Shown here one piece after another: positions 34,972 to 43,318 of a DNA stretch of 64,000 bases. Below the pieces are notes generated by a model, which was not told the DNA's origin, did no database searches, and saw nothing but the letters and a program-made list of their open reading frames with translations. The DNA lies in assembly GCA_017484135.1 (NCBI GenBank), contig JAFUTQ010000105.1, positions 18,749 through 82,748 on the forward strand, given 5' to 3'. A program made the position numbers and the translations under genes. Numbering within the stretch: position 1 is the stretch's first letter; each line of letters opens with the position of its first letter. This DNA is from Lachnospiraceae bacterium (lineage in GTDB: Bacteria; Bacillota; Clostridia; Lachnospirales; Lachnospiraceae).

Positions 34972-37068
34972 ATGGATGTAAGTCAATATCTTGAGATTTT
35001 TATTGATGAGACCGGAGAACATATCCAGAGTCTGAGCGATTGCATCATGACACTGGAAAGCGAACCGGAAAATAAGGATACGATCAATGAGATCTTCCGA
35101 TCCGCACACTCCTTAAAGGGTATGGCCGGAACGATGGGCTTTAAGCGTATGCAGCATCTGACACATGACATGGAAAATGTGTTTCAGGAGGTGCGCAGCG
35201 ATAAAGTAAAGGTGACCAGCGAAATGATCGACATCCTGTTTCAATGTCTGGATGCGATTGAAGGATATCTTGAGAATATCAAGAGTACCTCAGATGAGGG
35301 GACGGAAGACAATGAAGCGTTGATCGCGGCATTGAATCAGTTCCTTGCCCAGGCGGAGGGCGCAGCACCGGCGCCTGCACCGGCTCCCGAAAAAAAGGAA
35401 GAAGCCGGGGAGAAAAAGGCGGATGGAGAGGATAAGAAAAAATTCCTGACGATTCAGCTTTCGGACAGTGACAAGGATGCACTGAAAAATGCGGAGGAGT
35501 CCGGTGGGAAGCTGTATGGCATCACGGTCTATGTCAGCGAAGAATGTCTTTTGAAAGCAGCCAGAGCGTTTTTGGTATTTAAGGCGGTGGAGGAAAAAGG
35601 ACAGATTGTTGTCTATTATCCGGCGCTGCAGGAGATTGAGGATGAGCAGTTTGGGACAGACTTTACCATTTTCGTCACATCGGATGAGGAATTAAACAAA
35701 ATTCTGGAAGCAATCAAAGGAGTGTCGGAAATTGTAGATGCTGTAGGAGAAGAAGTGAAAGCCGAAGCTTTGGCGGGCGGCGCAGGAGAAGAGGAAGGGG
35801 AAGCTGCACCGGATGTTCCGGCTGTTGCCGAGACAAAGAAAGAAACTCCGGCTCCAAAGGACAATGCAAAACCGGCAGCAAAAGCAAAGACTGCCGGAAA
35901 ACCGGTTGCCAGTCGTACGGTTCGCGTGGATATTGAGAAGCTGGATGCGTTGATGAATCAGGTTAGTGAGCTGATTATCGCAAAGAACAGTCTGGTGTCT
36001 ATCAGCTCGCAGGAGGAAAGTGATTTCCAAAATCAGACCTTCCGTGAACAAATTGAATATCTGGAGAGAATTACAACGACTCTGCATGAGTCGGTTATGA
36101 AGGTGCGAATGGTGCCGATTGAAAGTGTGGTAAGTAAATTCCCTCGAATGATTCGTGATCTTTCCAGACAGTTGAACAAAAAGATGGAATTACATATGAC
36201 CGGTGAAGATACGGAGCTGGATCGTACCGTAGTAGATCAGATCGGAGATCCGCTGCAGCATTTGCTTCGAAATTCTGCAGATCACGGTCTTGAGAGCGCA
36301 GAACTTCGCGCGGAGCGTGGAAAGCCGGAGGTTGGCTCGATTAATCTGAATGCATATCAGGAGGGCAATAACGTTATCATTGAAGTGAGCGATGACGGTA
36401 ACGGTATTGATACGGAGAGTGTAAAGAAAAAGGCGATTGAACGTGGCTTGGTAACTCCTGAGCAGGCGGAGAAGCTGAATCAGAAGGATATTATCAATTT
36501 CCTGTTTATGCCGAGCTTTTCCATGGCAAAGAAAATCACGGACATTTCCGGGCGTGGCGTTGGTCTGGATGTGGTAAAATCAAACATCGAGGCGCTGGGC
36601 GGAGATGTAGAGGTTGACAGTAAACTGGGCGAAGGTTCGAAATTTACGGTAAGACTTCCGTTGACGCTTGCAATTATACAGGCACTTATGGTTGAGGTGC
36701 GCGACGAGAAATATGCAATCGCGCTTGGATCCATTGAGACGATTGAGGATCTGCCGACCAGTGAAATCCGATTTGTGGAGTCACGGGAGGTAATCAATCT
36801 CCGAGGAAAAGTCATTCCGATTGTACGGCTTGATAAGGTGCTGGACAGCGTTCCGGCAGAGGTAGAGCCGGAAAGCCTTACAATTGTCATTGTAAGGAAG
36901 GGTGACCGGCTGGCAGGTCTCGTGGTAGATGATCTGATCGGACAGCAGGAAATCGTTATCAAGTCTCTCGGTAAATATATCAACAACAACAACAAGACCA
37001 TCAGCGGAGCTACGATTCTCGGCGATGGAGAGGTGGCCTTGATTGTGGATGTCAACACATTATTCTAA
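34972..37068 (+). CDS. cheA: Chemotaxis histidine kinase CheA
   Basis: Class II histidine kinase, 698 residues. Domains in order: P1 with phospho-acceptor H46 in FRSAHSLKGMAGTMGF; an Ala/Pro/Lys linker; P2 CheY/CheB-binding (about residues 160-265); a second linker; P3 dimerisation; P4 kinase with N box LLRNSADHGLESAELRAERG, G1 VSDDGNGID and DISGRGVGLDVV; and P5 CheW-like regulatory domain to the end. It lies 2 bases after cheB. Confidence 0.98.
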   Translation: MDVSQYLEIFIDETGEHIQSLSDCIMTLESEPENKDTINEIFRSAHSLKGMAGTMGFKRMQHLTHDMENVFQEVRSDKVKVTSEMIDILFQCLDAIEGYLENIKSTSDEGTEDNEALIAALNQFLAQAEGAAPAPAPAPEKKEEAGEKKADGEDKKKFLTIQLSDSDKDALKNAEESGGKLYGITVYVSEECLLKAARAFLVFKAVEEKGQIVVYYPALQEIEDEQFGTDFTIFVTSDEELNKILEAIKGVSEIVDAVGEEVKAEALAGGAGEEEGEAAPDVPAVAETKKETPAPKDNAKPAAKAKTAGKPVASRTVRVDIEKLDALMNQVSELIIAKNSLVSISSQEESDFQNQTFREQIEYLERITTTLHESVMKVRMVPIESVVSKFPRMIRDLSRQLNKKMELHMTGEDTELDRTVVDQIGDPLQHLLRNSADHGLESAELRAERGKPEVGSINLNAYQEGNNVIIEVSDDGNGIDTESVKKKAIERGLVTPEQAEKLNQKDIINFLFMPSFSMAKKITDISGRGVGLDVVKSNIEALGGDVEVDSKLGEGSKFTVRLPLTLAIIQALMVEVRDEKYAIALGSIETIEDLPTSEIRFVESREVINLRGKVIPIVRLDKVLDSVPAEVEPESLTIVIVRKGDRLAGLVVDDLIGQQEIVIKSLGKYINNNNKTISGATILGDGEVALIVDVNTLF

Positions 37069-37083
37069 AAGGGGGTGCACGAC

Positions 37084-37548
37084 GTGGAAACAGGTATTGA
37101 AACAGCAGCAGGTGTTGCAAAACAGTATATTGTGGTGGAAATCGGAAACGAACAGTATGGGATTGATATCGGATATGTTGACAATATTGTCCGTATGCAG
37201 GAGATTACCCGTGTTCCGAAATCACAGATTTACTTTAAGGGAATTATTAATCTGCGTGGAGAAATTGTCCCGATTATGAGCATTCGTACCAGAATGGGCT
37301 TAGAGGATGATGTGTTTACCAATTCAACCAGAATTATTATATTAAAGCTGGAACAGCAGGGAAAATTTGGGATTATTGTTGATGAGGTAAGAGAGGTTGT
37401 GACGCTCAATGCAGATAAGGTAGAACGCACCAATATGAGTGTGAAGGAAGGCAGAGAGAGTTTTATTAACGGCATCGGAAAAAACGGAGAGGATTTGATT
37501 TCACTGTTGGATCTCAATTCCATCATTGAAGAGGATGACAACGTCTGA
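37084..37548 (+). CDS. cheW: Chemotaxis coupling protein CheW
   Basis: Scaffold linking CheA to chemoreceptors, about 154 residues. The CheW-fold is clear: QYIVVEIGNEQYGIDIGYVDNI, RVPKSQIYFKGIINLRGEIVPI and LRTRMG-like contact regions. The GTG at 37084 lies 6-8 bases after AAGGGGGTG; the upstream GTG at 37075 overlaps that site. A 140-base gap with a large palindrome follows before cheC. Confidence 0.96.
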   Translation: METGIETAAGVAKQYIVVEIGNEQYGIDIGYVDNIVRMQEITRVPKSQIYFKGIINLRGEIVPIMSIRTRMGLEDDVFTNSTRIIILKLEQQGKFGIIVDEVREVVTLNADKVERTNMSVKEGRESFINGIGKNGEDLISLLDLNSIIEEDDNV

Positions 37549-37568
37549 TTGGATCGGTGCCGGAGCAT

Positions 37569-37611
37569 ATATCACAATATAGTGAGGCATTGCCTCACTA
37601 TATTGTGATAT
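37569..37611. repeat. 43-bp perfect palindrome between cheW and cheC
   Basis: The 21-base arm starting ATATCACAATATAGTG (37569-37589) is exactly complementary to 37591-37611 with a single T at the centre. The arms contain the inner GAGGCA/TGCCTC. No T-run follows, and downstream genes cheC-fliA must still be transcribed, so a simple terminator is unlikely. It could be an mRNA processing or stabilising hairpin, a protein-binding site, or a remnant of a mobile palindromic element. Confidence 0.9.
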
Positions 37612-37688
37612 GAGGAACTGTGAGGAAAGCATGTGCTGTCGAGGGAATGTTTGCATTTGGACAGTGCGGAAAGCAGGAGGATTTTTGT

Positions 37689-38309
37689 GTGGCTGAATAT
37701 TCATTATCGGATGTCAATGACATGTACTATGATGTACTAAAGGAACTTGGAAACATTGGAGCCGGGAATGCTACAACAGCAATCTCAAATATGTTGAATA
37801 TAAAAATAAATATGCATGTTCCGCAGGTGGAATTGTTGACATTTCAGAAGCTTGGATCCGCCATTTGCCCTGAGGATGAGGAGATTGTCGGGGTTTATTT
37901 GGAGGTGACACAGGATATCTCCGGCAGCATGATGTTTCTGGCAAAACTGGATTCAACACAGGCATTGGTCAACAAATTGATGGGGAGACCGGACGACTAT
38001 AAAAAGGAGTTTGACGAGATGGATATGTCTGCGATAAAGGAGATTGGGAATATTATTGCAAGCTCCTATTTGAACGCGCTGTCAACGATGACAGGACTCT
38101 GCATCGGACCGTCGGTTCCTTACATAGCGATTGATATGGCGGCGGCGATCTTAAGTGTTCCGGCCATTGAATTTGGAAAAATCGGGGACAATGCGCTGCT
38201 GATTACCACCGTGTTCGGCGATGATGTGATGATTGAAGGGTATTTTATCCTTCTGCCGGATTTGGAATCCTATGATAAAATTTTAGCATCCTTAGGAATA
38301 CATATGTAG
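37689..38309 (+). CDS. cheC: CheY-P phosphatase CheC
   Basis: Adaptation phosphatase of Bacillus-type chemotaxis. Both catalytic motifs of form (D/S)xxxExxN-x22-P are intact: DVLKELGN and SAIKEIGN each with proline 23 residues downstream. The GTG at 37689 lies 8 bases after AGGAGG and gives 206 residues, the family's normal length; earlier in-frame GTG codons would add unrelated residues from the region after the palindrome. It precedes cheD, its known interaction partner. Confidence 0.95.
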   Translation: MAEYSLSDVNDMYYDVLKELGNIGAGNATTAISNMLNIKINMHVPQVELLTFQKLGSAICPEDEEIVGVYLEVTQDISGSMMFLAKLDSTQALVNKLMGRPDDYKKEFDEMDMSAIKEIGNIIASSYLNALSTMTGLCIGPSVPYIAIDMAAAILSVPAIEFGKIGDNALLITTVFGDDVMIEGYFILLPDLESYDKILASLGIHM

Positions 38310-38322
38310 GGAGTGGACAAAA

Positions 38323-38808
38323 ATGGGCAATATAGTGAAAGTTGGAATGGCGGATCTGAATGTCTGTGCGGCACCGGATGTCATTACCACTTTGGGACTT
38401 GGATCCTGCATAGGAATTGCGCTGTATGACCCGGTAACAAAAATTGGTGGTCTTGCACATATTATGCTGCCGGATAGTAATTTAATGAAAAACAATACAA
38501 ACGTTGCGAAATTTGCGGACACAGGCATTGAGGAACTGCTTGTCAGAGTAGAAAAAGCAGGTGCGGTAAAAAGGCGTCTGGTTGCCAAAATTGCCGGTGG
38601 AGCCAAGATGTTTGAAGTGTCCGGCACGTCTGAAGTCGGAAATATCGGAAATCGAAATGCAGAAGCCTCCAGGGCGAAGTTAAAGAGTCTGGGTATTCCG
38701 CTGATTGCGGAGGATACCGGGCTGAATTACGGAAGAACGGTAGAGTTGCATTGTGACACGGGAGATTTTCTCATCAAATCCGTAGGAAAACCGCAAAAAA
38801 TAATTTGA
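38323..38808 (+). CDS. cheD: Chemoreceptor glutamine deamidase CheD
   Basis: Deamidates receptor glutamines and stimulates CheC. The active-site cysteine in TLGLGSCIGIALYD and histidine in GGLAHIMLPDS are present, with the conserved AKIAGGAKMFEVSG and NIGNRNAEASRAKLKSLGIP stretches following. Length 161 is usual. GTAGGGAG precedes the ATG. Confidence 0.96.
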   Translation: MGNIVKVGMADLNVCAAPDVITTLGLGSCIGIALYDPVTKIGGLAHIMLPDSNLMKNNTNVAKFADTGIEELLVRVEKAGAVKRRLVAKIAGGAKMFEVSGTSEVGNIGNRNAEASRAKLKSLGIPLIAEDTGLNYGRTVELHCDTGDFLIKSVGKPQKII

Positions 38809-38821
38809 TACGGAGGCGCTG

Positions 38822-39112
38822 ATGAAGAAAACGAGATGGATTCCCGCAATTGTGATGCTGACAGCAGGTTTTCTATCCTGTGTGATGAGTATTTACCGGG
38901 GGAAGGATTTTTTGACCTTCGCCAAGACACTGCTTCTGGTAATGTTGATTTTTTATGTGCTTGGCGGGATCGTGGCATATATTCTTCAGCGGAGCTTTGA
39001 TGCGGCGGCGGCAAAGGCGAAAGCGGAGGCAGAGAAACAGGAACAGGAACAGGCAGAGGAAGCTTCGGACGTGGAGATAACAGAGGGAAAAAGTGACAAA
39101 CCGGAGGCTTAA
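38822..39112 (+). CDS. Small two-helix membrane protein of the flagellar operon, unknown
   Basis: A 96-residue protein not recognised as a named family. Two hydrophobic segments (about residues 8-24 and 34-56) are followed by a highly charged Ala/Glu/Lys tail (AAAAKAKAEAEKQEQEQAEEA and beyond). A good GGAGG lies before the ATG and its TAA overlaps the A of the fliA ATG region, so it is a genuine operon member between cheD and fliA. Role in motility is inferred only from position. Confidence 0.7.
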   Translation: MKKTRWIPAIVMLTAGFLSCVMSIYRGKDFLTFAKTLLLVMLIFYVLGGIVAYILQRSFDAAAAKAKAEAEKQEQEQAEEASDVEITEGKSDKPEA

Positions 39113-39877
39113 ATGAAAAAAGTTGATAAAGAAAAACTGTGGGAGATGTATGCTTCGCAGCCTTCTCCGGACATAAGAGAGCAACTTATAATTGAATATG
39201 CACCTCTGGTTAAGCTTGTAGCCGGCAGACTCAGCATGTATCTGGGATATAATGTAGAATATGATGATCTGGTCAGCTATGGTGTGTTCGGGCTGATTGA
39301 TGCCATTGACAAATTTGATCCGAAGAAAGATGTAAAGTTTGAAACCTATGCCAGTCTCAGAATCCGGGGCGCAATTTTAGATCAAATTCGCAAGATGGAC
39401 TGGATTCCCCGCACCGTACGTCAGAAACAGAGAAAAATTGACGATGCAATTAAGAATATCGAGATGCGTACCGGAAAAAATGCATCCGATGAGGAAATTG
39501 CTGTTGAACTGGGAGTGTCTGAGGATGAATATATGACTTGGCAGTCTCAGCTTAAGGTTACGAATGTGGTATCTCTGAATGAGTATCTCGAGCAGGGGAC
39601 GGAGCCTGCAATGGATGCTGGACACAATTCCCATTTTGTCCAGCCCGAGGATGCTATTGCAGAGCAGGAATTAAAACAGGTGCTGGAGGAGAGCTTGGAC
39701 ACATTGACCGAGAAGGAACGAAAGGTAATTCTTTTGTATTATTATGAGGAGCTTACCTTAAAGGAAATCAGCAATGTGTTGGAGGTTTCCGAATCAAGAA
39801 TCTCCCAGCTTCATACCAAGGCCTTGATGAAAATGAAAAAGAAAATGGGAGATTATATGGGGGTTATGGTCATGTAG
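39113..39877 (+). CDS. fliA: Flagellar/motility sigma factor FliA (SigD)
   Basis: Sigma-28 factor for late flagellar and chemotaxis genes. Region 2 reads YAPLVKLVAGRLSMYLGYNVEYDDLVSYGVFGLIDAIDKFDP; region 3 has the LDQIRKMDWIPRTVRQKQRKI signature of FliA/SigD; region 4 ends LTLKEISNVLEVSESRISQLHTKAL. Length 254 is normal. GGAGG precedes the ATG. As in Bacillus the gene lies near the end of the operon it helps to feed back on. No flgM anti-sigma gene is present in the window. Confidence 0.97.
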   Translation: MKKVDKEKLWEMYASQPSPDIREQLIIEYAPLVKLVAGRLSMYLGYNVEYDDLVSYGVFGLIDAIDKFDPKKDVKFETYASLRIRGAILDQIRKMDWIPRTVRQKQRKIDDAIKNIEMRTGKNASDEEIAVELGVSEDEYMTWQSQLKVTNVVSLNEYLEQGTEPAMDAGHNSHFVQPEDAIAEQELKQVLEESLDTLTEKERKVILLYYYEELTLKEISNVLEVSESRISQLHTKALMKMKKKMGDYMGVMVM

Positions 39878-39910
39878 TATGGCGGTACGGTTTCATAAAA
39901 ATCGCCATAC
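39877..39910 (+). other. Hairpin after fliA
   Basis: GTATGGCG (39877-39884) pairs with CGCCATAC (39903-39910), an 8-bp perfect stem with an 18-base loop, starting at the fliA stop. No T-run follows. It may reduce read-through into the fapA-like gene 24 bases on or protect the mRNA. Confidence 0.5.
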
Positions 39911-39933
39911 CGAGTGAAAGGAGGGGGATTTTT

Positions 39934-41532
39934 ATGGCTCAAAAGAATGCTTATTTCAGGCTGAGTGTGAGAGAGGAAGGAACGTCTCTTACATTTATTC
40001 CGGCACAGCCCGGAGGGCAGCCTTTAGAGATCAGCGAGGTGACAGCTTATCTGGATAAATGCGGATGCAAGGAATATAATCTTCGCGAATTAAATCAGGC
40101 AATGACTGCGATGCAGGAAACAACGGTTTCGGTGGGGAACATTTATCCGCTGCATGTAAACGAAGAGATGGCTGTCAAGGTTACGTTGGATAAAATGTCG
40201 GTGAGGTGCCGGTTTTATCCGGCTTCGGAGAATGGTACGCTCATGACTGTGCAGGAAATTCTGTCTGATCTGAACTTCCGAAAAATCACAACCGGAATTA
40301 AGCAGGAGGAAATTCTCCGCTTTATCAATGACAAAGAATATTGTACGGATTATATTATGGCGGCAGGGAAGATGCCGGTTCAGGGCAGAGACGCCAAGAT
40401 TGAATATTTTTTTAATACGAATCTTAATCTGAGCCCGAAACATAACGAGGACGGTTCCGTGGACTACCATGAGCTGAATGTGATCAGCCATGTAAAGAAG
40501 GGGGATCTGCTTGCACGGCTGATCAAGGAGATTCCGGGGCGGCCCGGGTCGGATGTCTATGGAAATGCCGTGAATCCGCGTGTCGCAAAACCACTGCGTC
40601 TTGAACACGGAGCGAATATTTCGCTTTCGGAGGATGAAACAGAGCTTTACTCCGAGGTGACCGGGCATGCCAGTCTGGTCGCAGGACAGGTATTTGTCTC
40701 GGATGTATATGAGGTTCCGGCGGATGTAGACAATTCTACCGGAAATATCAATTATGCCGGAAATGTAACGATTAAAGGAAATGTGAAGAGCGGTTTTTCT
40801 GTGGTGGCAGAGGGCGATGTTGTAATCGACGGCGTAGTTGAGGATGCCCGTGTTCAGGCGGGCGGACAAATCATCGTAAAACGCGGGATTCATGGAATGG
40901 CCAAGGGGATTTTGCAGGCAGAAGGGAATATCCTTTGCAAATTCATTGAGAATGCGACTGTGCGGTCCGGCGGATACATTGAGACGGACTCTATTTTGTA
41001 CAGCCGGGTATCTGCGGCAACCGAGGTTCGGGTGCAGGGGAAGAAGGGCTTTATCACAGGAGGCGTCATTCAGGCCGGCAGGTTAATCAGTGCGCAGACC
41101 ATTGGCTCGGAGATGGGCTCCAATACCTCCATTGAGGTGGGGGTTGAGCCGGAGAAAAAAGCGCGATTTATCGAGGTACAGCAGCTGATTCAGCAGGGGA
41201 ACAAGGCGATTGCCCAGATTAAACCGGTTCTCATGACGTATAATGAAAAGCTTGCCCGCGGGGATACGCTGAAAGAAGAAACCATACAATATGTGCAGCA
41301 GCTTTCCAATGCTTTGCATGCCAAACAAAAAGAGCTGGAGCAGGTGCAGGCTGAGTATGAGCAGCTGCATGCGCTGCTTCTTCAAAGCAGCAGTGCAAAG
41401 ATCAAGGTGTCGAGAACAATCTTTGCCGGAGTCACGGTGTGTATATCAGAACAGAGCATGACCCTAAAGGGGAATCGTGATCACTGCCAGCTGACCAAAA
41501 ATCAGGGAGAGATCGTGATTTCGACGATGTAA
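39934..41532 (+). CDS. FapA family protein (DUF342)
   Basis: A 532-residue DUF342/FapA protein. The N-terminal beta/alpha domain spans about residues 1-160; the centre (about residues 260-370) is a right-handed beta-helix of repeated GNVTIKGNVKSGFSVVAEGDVVIDGVVEDARVQAGGQIIVKRGI type; the C-terminus has a coiled coil (about 430-485). AAAGGAGGGGG precedes the ATG. Members near flagellar genes occur in clostridia and Vibrio (FapA links glucose signalling to flagellar polarity in V. vulnificus), but the job here is not known. Confidence 0.88.
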   Translation: MAQKNAYFRLSVREEGTSLTFIPAQPGGQPLEISEVTAYLDKCGCKEYNLRELNQAMTAMQETTVSVGNIYPLHVNEEMAVKVTLDKMSVRCRFYPASENGTLMTVQEILSDLNFRKITTGIKQEEILRFINDKEYCTDYIMAAGKMPVQGRDAKIEYFFNTNLNLSPKHNEDGSVDYHELNVISHVKKGDLLARLIKEIPGRPGSDVYGNAVNPRVAKPLRLEHGANISLSEDETELYSEVTGHASLVAGQVFVSDVYEVPADVDNSTGNINYAGNVTIKGNVKSGFSVVAEGDVVIDGVVEDARVQAGGQIIVKRGIHGMAKGILQAEGNILCKFIENATVRSGGYIETDSILYSRVSAATEVRVQGKKGFITGGVIQAGRLISAQTIGSEMGSNTSIEVGVEPEKKARFIEVQQLIQQGNKAIAQIKPVLMTYNEKLARGDTLKEETIQYVQQLSNALHAKQKELEQVQAEYEQLHALLLQSSSAKIKVSRTIFAGVTVCISEQSMTLKGNRDHCQLTKNQGEIVISTM

Positions 41533-41556
41533 AGTAAAATGGAGGGGGATGGAGAT

Positions 41557-41868
41557 ATGTCGATACGCCCGGTAGATTTTAACGGAATGATACAGCGCAC
41601 GCAGGATGTGGGTACGATTAAACAGCAGGAGGATCATAAACCGCTGATTGACCAGCAGAATATTCAGATTGAAGTGGAGAGGGAAGAATACCGTCATTCG
41701 GAACAGGTGCAGAGCAAGGACAACGCAGACGGAAAAGAAAACAATCTGGATGCAAAAAACGGAGACGGAAGCGGCTATCAGGGAAATAAAAAGAAAAAAA
41801 AGAAGTCCGGTCCGGAGGGCGGGGTTTTCAGGAAGAACAGATCTCAGGGATTTGATATGAAAATATAG
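41557..41868 (+). CDS. Small charged protein, unknown
   Basis: A 103-residue hydrophilic protein beginning MSIRPVDFNGMIQRTQDVGTI, with a Lys-rich stretch (GNKKKKKKSGPEGGVF) near the C-terminus. No membrane segment or known domain seen; likely largely disordered. The start at 41557 has GGAGGGGG 8 bases upstream, which supports translation. It resembles the small proteins found after DUF342 genes in clostridial motility operons, whose function I do not know. Confidence 0.65.
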   Translation: MSIRPVDFNGMIQRTQDVGTIKQQEDHKPLIDQQNIQIEVEREEYRHSEQVQSKDNADGKENNLDAKNGDGSGYQGNKKKKKKSGPEGGVFRKNRSQGFDMKI

Positions 41869-41949
41869 AGAACTGTTCGCAGAATACGCGATAGAAATTT
41901 GAACCTGACACGGAACGGCTGCCGGATATGAGGAATTAGAGGTGTAGTT

Positions 41950-42579
41950 ATGACCGGAGTGGAAATTATTCTTGTGCTGGTAGGTCTGATTTTGATGGTG
42001 GGAAGCTTTATGGTAACGGAAAAGCTGTCCGGAAGGGAATTGAACCGGATTTCCCAGCTCAGTGAAACAGAAATCAGAACTATCCTGGAAAAACAGCTTG
42101 CAGCGGCGGACAGCCGGATTGATGACCAGATTGAGGATGCGATTGCCGGCTCGGTAGACAAGGTGGAACGCAGTCTGGACAAAGCTACGAATGAAAAAAT
42201 GATGGCAATCAATGAATTTTCGGATACCATTTTGGAAAGCATGAATAAGACACATAATGAAATTATGTTTTTGTATAGCATGCTGAATGACAAACATGCG
42301 CAATTGACGGATTTTGCATCCAAGCTGGAACAGATCAAAACGCAGATCATACAGGAAATGAACCGGCTTCAGGAAGAGGCGGAAAGAGCACCGGTAGAAA
42401 CGGCATCGGTGGAGGAGCATATCCCTGTTGAAAAGGGAGACGGCTTCAATCACAACGATGAGATACTGGCATTGTATCGTCAGGGACTCAGACCGGTCGA
42501 GATTGCGAGGGAATTAAATCTCGGTACCGGCGAGGTGCAGTTAGTCATTGAGCTTTTCAAGGGAGATAGCGGATTATGA
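41950..42579 (+). CDS. DUF6115/SwrB-like membrane-anchored protein
   Basis: A 209-residue protein with an N-terminal membrane anchor (about residues 4-22, VEIILVLVGLILMVGSFMV), a long coiled coil (about 30-140) and a C-terminal helix-turn-helix-like tail (ILALYRQGLRPVEIARELNLGTGEVQLVIEL). This layout, and the position between sigD and rpsB, match Bacillus SwrB (YlxL), which activates the flagellar type III export apparatus. Orthology is inferred from architecture and synteny, not from alignment. It overlaps the next gene by ATGA. Confidence 0.75.
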   Translation: MTGVEIILVLVGLILMVGSFMVTEKLSGRELNRISQLSETEIRTILEKQLAAADSRIDDQIEDAIAGSVDKVERSLDKATNEKMMAINEFSDTILESMNKTHNEIMFLYSMLNDKHAQLTDFASKLEQIKTQIIQEMNRLQEEAERAPVETASVEEHIPVEKGDGFNHNDEILALYRQGLRPVEIARELNLGTGEVQLVIELFKGDSGL

Positions 42580-43121
42580 AGCTGAAATATTATCTAAGAG
42601 GGCTGGGCATAGGCATTGTTGTGACCACGCTGATTCTGACTATTTCCCGTACATTTCAGGGGCAGACCATGACAGATGCCCAGATTATGCGCCGTGCAGA
42701 GGAACTTGGGATGATTCTGCCGGATGATTCCCGGGAATCGGATGGAATCGAAAGCGAAAGCGAAACAGAGACGGAGCATGTGGCAGAGGACGACACCGGT
42801 TCGGTTGGGATGCAGCAGAATCCGGCGGATTCTGCCGATTCTCCTGATAATGAGTCCGGACAGAATGCCGAAGATCCGCTGGCGAATGCCGCGCCACAGG
42901 AAAATGAGCAGGAAATGCTTGATTTTACGATTGGAGTGGGGGAATCCACATATTCGATTGCACAGCGTCTTGCAGAAAATGGGCTGGTGGAGGATCGGAA
43001 TACGTTTATCCATTATATGACAAATCACGGCTATGCGAGTCAGGTGCATCCGGGAGAGGTTCAGATTCCCTATGGAGCGACCGAAGAAGAAATCGCTCAG
43101 ATTTTGATAACAGCGGAGTAA
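42576..43121 (+). CDS. Short MltG/YceG-like membrane protein
   Basis: A 181-residue protein with one membrane segment (about residues 6-26, YLRGLGIGIVVTTLILTIS), an acidic Glu/Ser/Asp-rich linker (about 45-110) and a C-terminal domain STYSIAQRLAENGLVEDRNTFIHYMTNHGYASQVHPGEVQIPYG resembling the LysM-like part of the MltG/YceG family. The catalytic lytic transglycosylase domain of MltG is absent, so it may bind cell wall rather than cleave it. Start ATG overlaps the preceding stop; last gene before a strong terminator. Confidence 0.75.
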   Translation: MKLKYYLRGLGIGIVVTTLILTISRTFQGQTMTDAQIMRRAEELGMILPDDSRESDGIESESETETEHVAEDDTGSVGMQQNPADSADSPDNESGQNAEDPLANAAPQENEQEMLDFTIGVGESTYSIAQRLAENGLVEDRNTFIHYMTNHGYASQVHPGEVQIPYGATEEEIAQILITAE

Positions 43122-43170
43122 AATTTTGCTGTTCGGTAGTTGATCACCGGACGCTGCTAGGAAAATAAGA

Positions 43171-43197
43171 AAAGCCTCTTGCAGGGGGCTTTTTTTT
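43171..43197 (+). terminator. Intrinsic terminator at the end of the motility region
   Basis: AAAGCCTC (43171-43178) pairs with GGGGGCTTT (one G-U) around a TTGCA loop and is followed by a run of Ts to 43197. It separates the motility superoperon from rpsB. The loop and 3-prime arm also contain the -35 of the next promoter. Confidence 0.85.
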
Positions 43198-43207
43198 GTG
43201 ATATAAT
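43179..43207 (+). promoter_or_regulatory. Promoter of rpsB-tsf overlapping the upstream terminator
   Basis: TTGCAG (43179-43184), a 17-base spacer and a perfect TATAAT (43202-43207). The -35 lies in the loop and 3-prime arm of the terminator hairpin. The transcript leader to rpsB would be about 105 bases and holds only a short GTGAT/ATCAC stem near 43218-43236; I do not recognise an S2 leader motif. Confidence 0.65.
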
Positions 43208-43318
43208 TGTGTCCGTTGTGATAACAAAAAATCACATGTGCCGATCAGAAGGCGGGTGCCGAAGGGTTGCCGGATGACAAGAGGTACATGGAAGAACAAC
43301 CAAATGGAGGAAAGTAAA

